This document shows, piece after piece, positions 57,850-64,000 of a stretch of DNA of 64,000 nucleotides. The stretch's first letter is position 1, and each line of letters opens with the position of its first letter. The notes beneath the pieces are model-generated. The model searched no databases. It was not told the origin of the DNA and worked only from the letters and a program-made list of their open reading frames with translations. This stretch comes from Atopsyche davidsoni (Eukaryota > Arthropoda > Insecta > Trichoptera > Hydrobiosidae), in contig JAILWY010000025.1 of assembly GCA_022113835.1 (NCBI GenBank), positions 2,170,001 through 2,234,000 on the forward strand, given 5' to 3'. The position numbers and the translations under genes are program-made.

Positions 57850-58180
57850 TAAAAATACATTATTATAACAGACCATAAACCCGAGCATTAATGTAGAGTA
57901 TAATTAGGTGGGCGGCCATATTTTTTTTGTCTATGATCCATTACATACATTTACGAAATTCGAGTTGCCGAATCCGGATAGTTAAATTCGAATTATTTAG
58001 CCAATCTATTTGTGCCGCGGCAGGCAATTAACTTCCAAGGACGGCAGTGATATCATAATTAAGTCGCGGATCAGGGTTGCCAGATGCTAATTAACCGTTT
58101 AAATAAAAGTCATTTGAATTTTAAAAAAACAGCTACCGGATTAATTATAAAATGAATCTTAATTGGCAAACTTAATGTAA
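57850..58180. other. Moderately GC-rich single-copy sequence
   Basis: No ORF or repeat was assigned. Contains AATTCGAATTATTTAGCC. Confidence 0.25.
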
Positions 58181-58187
58181 AATTTTC

Positions 58188-58310
58188 GATTTACAGAAAT
58201 AAATTTTGAAACTGGTTTTGATTTGTACCAATATTTTTAAAAACTTGGCATATATTTTATACGCCGGGCTATGTTTTTATTTAAAATTAAAATATATAAT
58301 TTATTTTAAT
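58188..58310. repeat. Dispersed repeat H (copy at 63302-63440)
   Basis: GATTTACAGAAATAAATTTT, CATATATTTTATACGCCGG and AATTTATTTTAATCAATT occur in the same order in both. Confidence 0.65.
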
Positions 58311-58679
58311 CAATTAACACTTTAGTAATTTAATGTCACTATAAAATAATATTAATTTATATTATAAACAAAGGTTAAAAGTACGACTTAAGATTTAAAA
58401 ATTTTAATTTAACAATATAGCAGCTTAACGACTTTTTAAAATTTTATATTAAATATATATAAAATACTGCCATCTTGATTCGCTGATATATTTTTCATTA
58501 CAAATTATATAAAAACGCATTTAAAACTATAAAAAACGTCTTACAACCATTGATTATCCGTCAAAAAACATTCTTCATTGGCCTTCATATAAATCGTTAA
58601 TTATTATCACGTCTAATAGAATCTGCACTAAAAATTACGGTAAAATAAATAATATATATAATGGAGATTAAATATATAA

Positions 58680-59520
58680 TTAACCATTCATTATTGGTCA
58701 GGTGTACTGTTGATCGTTCTAGTTTGATTAATCATTGATAATAAGCACGTGCATTCACTGCACAAAATCTTAATCTAACATTATAATTCATATTGATATA
58801 TGTTTAATATATTATTATATATTGTTTAATCAATCAAATAATATATTTATTCTAAATCGCTAAGCTTAATAATCAAACCTAACAAAAGACGTATTCATTA
58901 ATCTTAAATTAATCGTTGATTGTTATGCCTGCGTTCACCACACACTTGCTATCAATAATATCTACCTTCCTTTTAACTGTAACTTAAATTCTACATATAA
59001 CCATTCAATATAAATAATAAAACCTCACAACCATTAATTTTCAGAGTCATATTCATTGTTCATACCCTTAATTAGAGTTATCCTTTATTGTTAAAATTGC
59101 ATTAAAAACTGCTTGCGTTCACCCCACAAGTGTTTTCAGTAATATCTACACTATTCTAAGTAAAAAGGCAAACCTCACCATCATTCATTTTCAGAGTCAT
59201 AGTCATTGTTCATACCCGCAATCAGATTAATCCTTGATTATTAAAATTGCAATAAAAACTGCTTGCATTCATTCTACAAGTATTATTACCTAAATTCTAA
59301 AGAGTCCAACCTCACAACCATTCAGCCCAGAGCCCTAGTTAGATTAATCGCTGATTGTTCACCACACAACTGCTATCAGCAATATCAACCTACCTTTCTA
59401 CCTATTACCCAAATTCTAAATATAACCATTCTAAGTAACGAGTCAAACCTCAAAGCCATTCATTCTCAGAGACACGTACATTGTTCATAGCCCTAGTTTG
59501 ATTAGCCGTTGATTATTGGC
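58680..59520. repeat. Tandem array of about 140-150-bp units rich in GATTAATC
   Basis: About six diverged units, starting near 58681, 58872, 59020, 59171, 59308 and 59446. Each has ACCTCACAACCATTCATTTT-like, CATTGTTCATACCC and TTGATTATT-type words and most carry GATTAATC or TTAATCGTTGATT. The repeated homeodomain-like words lie upstream of the homeobox exon. Confidence 0.75.
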
Positions 59521-59805
59521 ATGTGATCTCCGGTCACGTAGCCGGCGTTTGAGCACTCCAACAAAATGTCGGACAGAACGTTGAACATAACAAAATGTCG
59601 GACCGTTCGGCAGCATTAAGTCCCATAATCAAGGCTGGCTGGTAATGGCTTCCGTCTCATAATGAAAATATAAAAATCATATTAAAAAGTATGCGCGGCC
59701 TGTCATTTGATTCGTAATAAGCGACTCCAGCGAATGAACTAAGCGATTGGAAGCATAGTGGAGCGACGAATGCAGGTTACAGTTAAAGTGAACGGAGCTT
59801 TACTG

Positions 59806-59836
59806 AAGCCGACCACACACGACTTGCAACCGATTA
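59806..59836. mobile_element. Family R end (weak)
   Basis: AAGCCGACCACACACGACTT then GCAACCG. Confidence 0.35.
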
Positions 59837-60028
59837 TACAATAAAATAAAATATTTTCTGTTCATAAAAACTTATCTATAAAAACAAAATTTAAAATGCG
59901 TCGAATCAAATGCCATTTAATATGTGATATATTAAATACTATTTTTCAACAAAACTTGCGGAGTAAAAATATTTTATATCAAAATTAGTTTTTTTTATTT
60001 TTGTTCAAAAATTCTATAGTATTTTTTA

Positions 60029-60160
60029 CAGAGAGTATTTGGTGGAATTCAAATTTTTTTTTTTATATTGAAAACGATTACTCGAGTGATTTTTCCACGT
60101 GTCAAATTTTTAATTGGTGACCGGTTTCGGCGATATTTCACGTCGGCACTATCGAGCTCG
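60029..60160 (-). mobile_element. Penelope-like remnant with degraded hammerhead
   Basis: ACAGAGAGTATTTGGTGGAA, CTCGAGTGATTTTTCC and GGTGACCGGTTTCGGCGATA appear in the family order. The GAAAC/ACCGGT half is kept, the TTGATAA box reads CGATAG and stem II is weakened. Confidence 0.6.
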
Positions 60161-60430
60161 GTATGATGTGTAGCATCTCGCGCGCGGGCGATCGCTGCGG
60201 CCGTCGCTCCACTGTGCCGCCGGGAACAGAATGTCGACATTACAAGATGGCCCCCGCCGCCATGTTTGATTGCGCGTGCCATGGCGATTGTAATAAAAAG
60301 ATTATCAAATGTTCGAATGCATGGTTTTATTGCCGGCAGTCTCCGGCGCGATGGCGTGTGATTGTTGCCCGCACCATGAGATGCCCGTTGGATAATACGA
60401 AACCCAATAATGGCCCTCATGCTTAATGCC
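60160..60430. promoter_or_regulatory. CpG-rich block, possible regulatory DNA
   Basis: Dense CG words (CGCGCGGGCGATCGCTGCGG) and a CAAGATGGC YY1-like word near 60243, followed by AAAGATTATCAAATG. Open frames on both strands show no domain. Upstream of the homeobox exon. Inference only. Confidence 0.25.
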
Positions 60431-60761
60431 CTGCATGGCCCATTTCAATTTGAAGCCATTTGAATTTAGAATTGCCGCTCGGTGTATAATTTGAACGTGG
60501 AATCTTTTTTGAATTTGGAACCCATTTGAAATTGGAATATGGAACGCTCTGTGTTTTTTTAATTTAATGCTCAAAACTTGTTATTGTATAAAGTCATATC
60601 CATTTGGTGTTATAGCTTTGCATGAATTTATAATGGAGATATTAAAACACAGTTATTATTATTATTAATATATTTTATATAAAATTCATAATTATTATTG
60701 ATATTTATAAAATAAATCCAACTTTAACCTCTCCATACGTACAATCGTATTGAAAAATCAG

Positions 60762-61258
60762 TCGGTCCCATAATCGAGTTTTTTTGATCATTTTCTAGTC
60801 CGTTTTGCGAAAAATCGACTACACCAATTAAAAAAATTTAAATGCAAAAAGTTTGATACATGCCTTCTTCCGAATAAAATATATTTTTATTTCTTATAAA
60901 TTTACTATTAATATGATAAATATGTGTTTTTCCGATTGAAGTGTAGGAATTTGGAGATTCGTCATGTCCATTTTCCAAGAGTCCTAAACATTTAAAAGTT
61001 TTTTTTTTAAATTGGAATTAAAAGATTAAATATAAACAATGTGCGCCTTATTATTTTAAAAATTTAAAAACAAAAAATCTTAAACAAACTTTGGTTTTGA
61101 AAGTCGTCATTTTATCCAATTTTTCAACATCTTCAATATTTTATTTTACCCTGAAAATGGACGTTAATTAAATAATAAAAAATAGATAAATATAGTTTAT
61201 AGTGACAATGAAATTAATTAAATGACAAGATAGACCCTTAAAGAAGGCGGTCCATATT
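60762..61258. mobile_element. MITE family E, copy 3
   Basis: Collinear with 6596-7100 and ends TAGACCCTTAAAG, the inverse of the start of copy 1. No ORF. Confidence 0.7.
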
Positions 61259-61453
61259 TGGGTGTGGAATTTTTAAAATATTATAGTCTAAATTAAATAG
61301 AATTATTTTATATTAAATATAATGCTGTGATACAACATCAATTATTAAATGATTAAAAATTAGCAGATTTTGGTTGTAGTCGAATTGGAGAACGCGCTGG
61401 TCACAAAAGTTCTCGGCGCGCCACTGGATCTGACGACTTGATTTTCCGTTCCA

Positions 61454-61606
61454 ATGGCGGTCATTAGGGCCGTCGACCATCATCATTCACGGAACATAAA
61501 AACAACAATTGGAAAACTTAATTGGATGACTTTTATAGACGCCGATCTCGAAGAATTGGCCGCGAAGGAGGGAAAAGCGGCCTCCCAGGACGCGAGATGT
61601 TGCCAG
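61454..61606 (+). other. 51-codon ORF ending at a consensus splice donor (uncertain)
   Basis: ATG in context TTCCAATGG opens MAVIRAVDHHHSRNIKTTIG, continues KLNWMTFIDADLEELAAKEG KAASQDARCCQ and meets CAG|GTAAGT exactly in phase 0. A stop TGA lies five codons upstream. The region is CG-rich. I recognise no family, and chance is possible. The minus strand of the same DNA holds TATAAAAG (61530-61537), so it may instead be regulatory DNA. Confidence 0.25.
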
Positions 61607-61799
61607 GTAAGTACTTCATTAATTAAATAAACATTGCACACATCTGGCAACACAGAGTATAGCTTGGACAGTGAAACCCCTGTTATATACTATATAATAT
61701 ATATTTATAATATATACATAGGCATACTACTATTTTTCCATAAAAACTTTTTATTAATAATTTTTTTAAATAAATAATTTGTTTTGATTTTGCACGTCA

Positions 61800-62660
61800 C
61801 TGATGTATATAAATAATGATTTCGTGTATAAATATTTTCTTAAACATTATAACTTTTTTATCCAAGGTTATATTGCATTTGGTCCTTTCGCTTTTTTTCA
61901 TCTTCGCTTGCGGCACTTTAATTTTTTTTGGTTTTTTAGAATCAAATATAGCAACAAGATGCTTTCTGTTTTATTTGATATAAAATCACTTTTGGTTGGG
62001 CCTTTGAACTCGATCGAGAGGTCAGGGCATGTGTATTCCAAACTGATGCCATCGGGCAATCAATTCAGATTGATATTACGTCATTATTTCTATGAAAAAT
62101 ACACTGTTTTCGGCAACAATTTTATTTCCGCCATATTATCTATTTTCGGGCATCTGCGGTCACTTTAGCTGCCATTATTGTGACCGTAAACTAAAAACAA
62201 AACTGCTTCATGGACAAACAATAAACATTTAAATTATTAAAGCGTTGCGCGTATTTTTTTGCTTCATAGCCACAGGCAGTGAAATATTTTTGCGTAAATT
62301 CCCAAATAAAAATAATCCGGCATTAGAGACATATTTTCACATTTTTCATCAAAAAAAAATTAATGTATGTCGACAAATAATAAATAGAATTATAAAAATA
62401 TTTGTGGGTAGAATAAAATAATCGTAATTTTCTACGGCTCATTCACGAAATCTACACGGCTGAACATCCATGAAACTGGTGCCGTTGTGTAAGCAACACT
62501 GTGACCAATAAAAACAAAAGGAATTAGATTATATTGTGGAATAAATCGTCCCAAAGGGATCACTGAACCGACAAATTGTTAAGAAACGCAATGAATTGCG
62601 ACGAAGTAACTCAAGGGATAATACATACAACTGCCTTAACTACAGACATTATCGCATACA
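61800..62660. other. No gene recognised
   Basis: AT-rich, with an open frame of 121 codons at 61803-62168 rich in Phe and Tyr. It shows no domain or splice features and its composition follows the base bias. Confidence 0.3.
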
Positions 62661-62664
62661 CTTA

Positions 62665-62860
62665 AAGCAGCCTACACACGCTGCAACGTTTTATGGTTTG
62701 CTAATATATATACATAGAAAAATATAACGATTTTGGTTTTTAGCTGTGTCGCAACAGCTTGTGGAAAAACCATAAAAACACCTGTAAAAATAAGACGCTG
62801 TTGGATGTTTACAAATCAGTCGTTGTCGGTTGTGTCGCTACGTGTATAGGCAGCTTTAGT
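62665..62860. mobile_element. Family R elements, two overlapping
   Basis: Left end AAAGCAGCCTACACACGCTG at 62665, a partial right end AGCTGTGTCGCAACAGCTTG at about 62742, and a full right end TTGTCGGTTGTGTCGCTACG then TGTATAGGCAGCTTTA. Confidence 0.6.
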
Positions 62861-62999
62861 AACCGGCTCCGGAGTGGGTTGTATGCTCGAAGCTTTCCAC
62901 GATTCCGCACAAAGAATAATCATTCTCAAGTCTCGCAACACTCGGCTCCGATGCCGTCGCAAATCGCCTGTCGCAAGAGATAAGCGAGGGGGGCGGGCC

Positions 63000-63112
63000 T
63001 GCGGGGCTGCGGGGCTGCGGGGCTGCGGGGCTGCGGGGCTGCGGGGCTGCGGGGCTGCGGGGCTGCGGGGCTGCGGGGCTGCGGGGCTGCGGGGCTGCGG
63101 GGCTGCGGGGCA
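63000..63112. repeat. 8-bp minisatellite (GCGGGGCT), about 14 units
   Basis: Perfect GCGGGGCT units. As eight is not a multiple of three, all frames give an eight-residue repeat (SPAAPQPR type), which explains the open frames on both strands. Confidence 0.97.
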
Positions 63113-63301
63113 CGACTGGGCGCTGCTCCTCACACCCGAGCCGTTAGCCAATTCACCAAATTATTCACCGCGATTAATGATTTTTCTCTTTTGACGTTCT
63201 ATAGAAGCACACGCATACACACACAAACACACGCATATATACGATATGTATAGTTGTATGAGTGATTTTATTATTTGTATGTATGTGTGTGTGTGTGTAT
63301 A

Positions 63302-63440
63302 TTTACGATTTACAGAAATAAATTTTAAAACTGGTTTTTATTAGTACCAAAGTTTTTTAAACCTTAGCATATATTTTATACGCCGGATTGTATTCTCTTT
63401 GTTGTCAAATTTAAAATAAAAAATATGTACACAATTTATT
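63302..63440. repeat. Dispersed repeat H, copy 2
   Basis: See the copy at 58188-58310. Followed by TATG/TGTG-rich DNA. Confidence 0.6.
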
Positions 63441-63677
63441 TTAATCAATTGAAATTTGTATTGTATGCATGTTTGTGTGTATGTATATTTATGTAACAAC
63501 GTATTTATGCATACTATATATGCATGTATGATTGTCATCCGAAAGTTCATGTTTTATTCAATTAAATTATTTGGTCAATGAAAAGTATTTTTTTGTATCT
63601 ATATATCTCTTTTAAAACGATAAGATGTTGTGGTTGTTTGCAATTTTTTTTAATAATAGAAATACTTTAATTATTTA

Positions 63678-63722
63678 TCATTTGATAATGCCAACGTGAA
63701 ACCGGTCACCAATAAAATTAAC
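63678..63722 (+). mobile_element. Penelope-like remnant, hammerhead with stem II loop deleted
   Basis: TTTGATAATGCCAACGTGAA directly followed by ACCGGTCACCAATAAAA. Compared with 25071-25113, the GTTGGC half of stem II and the G of GAAAC are lost between two GTGAAA-like words, so it is inactive. Confidence 0.55.
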
Positions 63723-64000
63723 ACACTTTAGGCGGGTAACCAAATTGACTAAACTGATTCGCGTAAAATTGCGCGTGCGAAATCTAGTCTATACATTAAC
63801 CCTTTGCAATCTTTGATTTTTTTTCCGTTTAGCAACTCCGAGCTAATTAGTCTATCAATAATTTATTATGCATACAATTTAAATTTTTAAATTTATTTTA
63901 AAACAGGGGTGGCCAACCCAAATGATCTAAAGTACCCGCCCCGCTTTTAGACGGCAGTCAGCGAAGCGGGTACTAGTACCCGCCCAACAAAAGCATTTTA
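63716..64000. mobile_element. piggyBac-type terminal remains
   Basis: TTAA|CACACTTTAGGCGGG opens the element at about 63721, followed by ACCAAATTGACTAAACTGAT and AGCAACTCCGAGCTAATTAG as at 17513-17640. Near the window end GCGGGTACTAGTACCCGCC is the other subterminal repeat. A CAGGGGTGGCCAACCC hAT-type end lies at 63904. Confidence 0.65.

Noticed and set aside
60049..60420. Minus-strand frame of 123 codons considered as the missing 5' exon of the homeobox gene
   Set aside because: No eh1-type repressor motif, no in-frame donor that joins the exon at 56856, and part of it lies in a Penelope-like remnant.
62816..63194. Open frames rich in Pro/Arg/Ala on both strands
   Set aside because: Produced by the perfect 8-bp GCGGGGCT repeat, which is open in all frames.
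63040..63300. Direct repeats that could suggest a CRISPR array
   Set aside because: Unspaced minisatellite and TG/TA runs in a eukaryotic genome; no unique spacers of even length.

Overview
This window looks like AT-rich, repeat-laden DNA from an arthropod nuclear genome, most likely an insect. Long non-coding stretches, GT-AG introns and TTAGG-like motifs point to a eukaryote. The one host gene I recognise is a Tlx/Hox11-class homeobox gene whose protein tail fits the arthropod form (Drosophila C15/clawless). I cannot name the species.

The gene lies on the minus strand. The homeodomain exon is at 56628-56856 and the terminal exon at 34707-34995, separated by an intron of about 21.6 kb. The two exons join in frame at the codon for homeodomain residue 57. 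The 5' exon, which should carry the N-terminal part and the repressor motif of this class, is not visible and probably lies beyond the right edge. A possible poly(A) signal lies about 465 bp past the stop. No other NK-cluster homeobox gene is seen.

Almost everything else is mobile DNA or its remains. Region by region: 1-7.1 kb holds a hAT MITE, LINE tails, a long hairpin with a hammerhead-like core and an intact-looking hammerhead ribozyme on the minus strand. 7.1-20 kb holds a GC-rich block, a tRNA-derived SINE, a SINE-like element with a hAT MITE nested in it, a long-inverted-repeat MITE, a 105-bp minisatellite and a decayed piggyBac. 20-30 kb holds more hAT MITEs, Penelope-like remnants, simple repeats and a possible regulatory block. 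29.5-30.3 kb carries the broken C-terminal end of a hAT transposase. 30.6-33.7 kb is AT-rich and featureless. 35-56 kb is the intron, with a hAT composite, piggyBac remains, several tandem arrays and a cluster of one abundant inverted-repeat family. 57-64 kb, upstream of the homeodomain exon, holds a pogo/Tigger-like MITE, a LINE fragment, a 140-bp array, CpG-rich blocks, a short ORF ending at a consensus splice donor, and piggyBac/Penelope remnants.

The most interesting observations are the hammerhead-ribozyme motifs with self-complementary stem III in Penelope-like remnants, the nested insertions that leave paralogous empty sites, and a C10 run in the last homeobox exon that could alter the protein's end. 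I did not find a convincing new multi-gene system.
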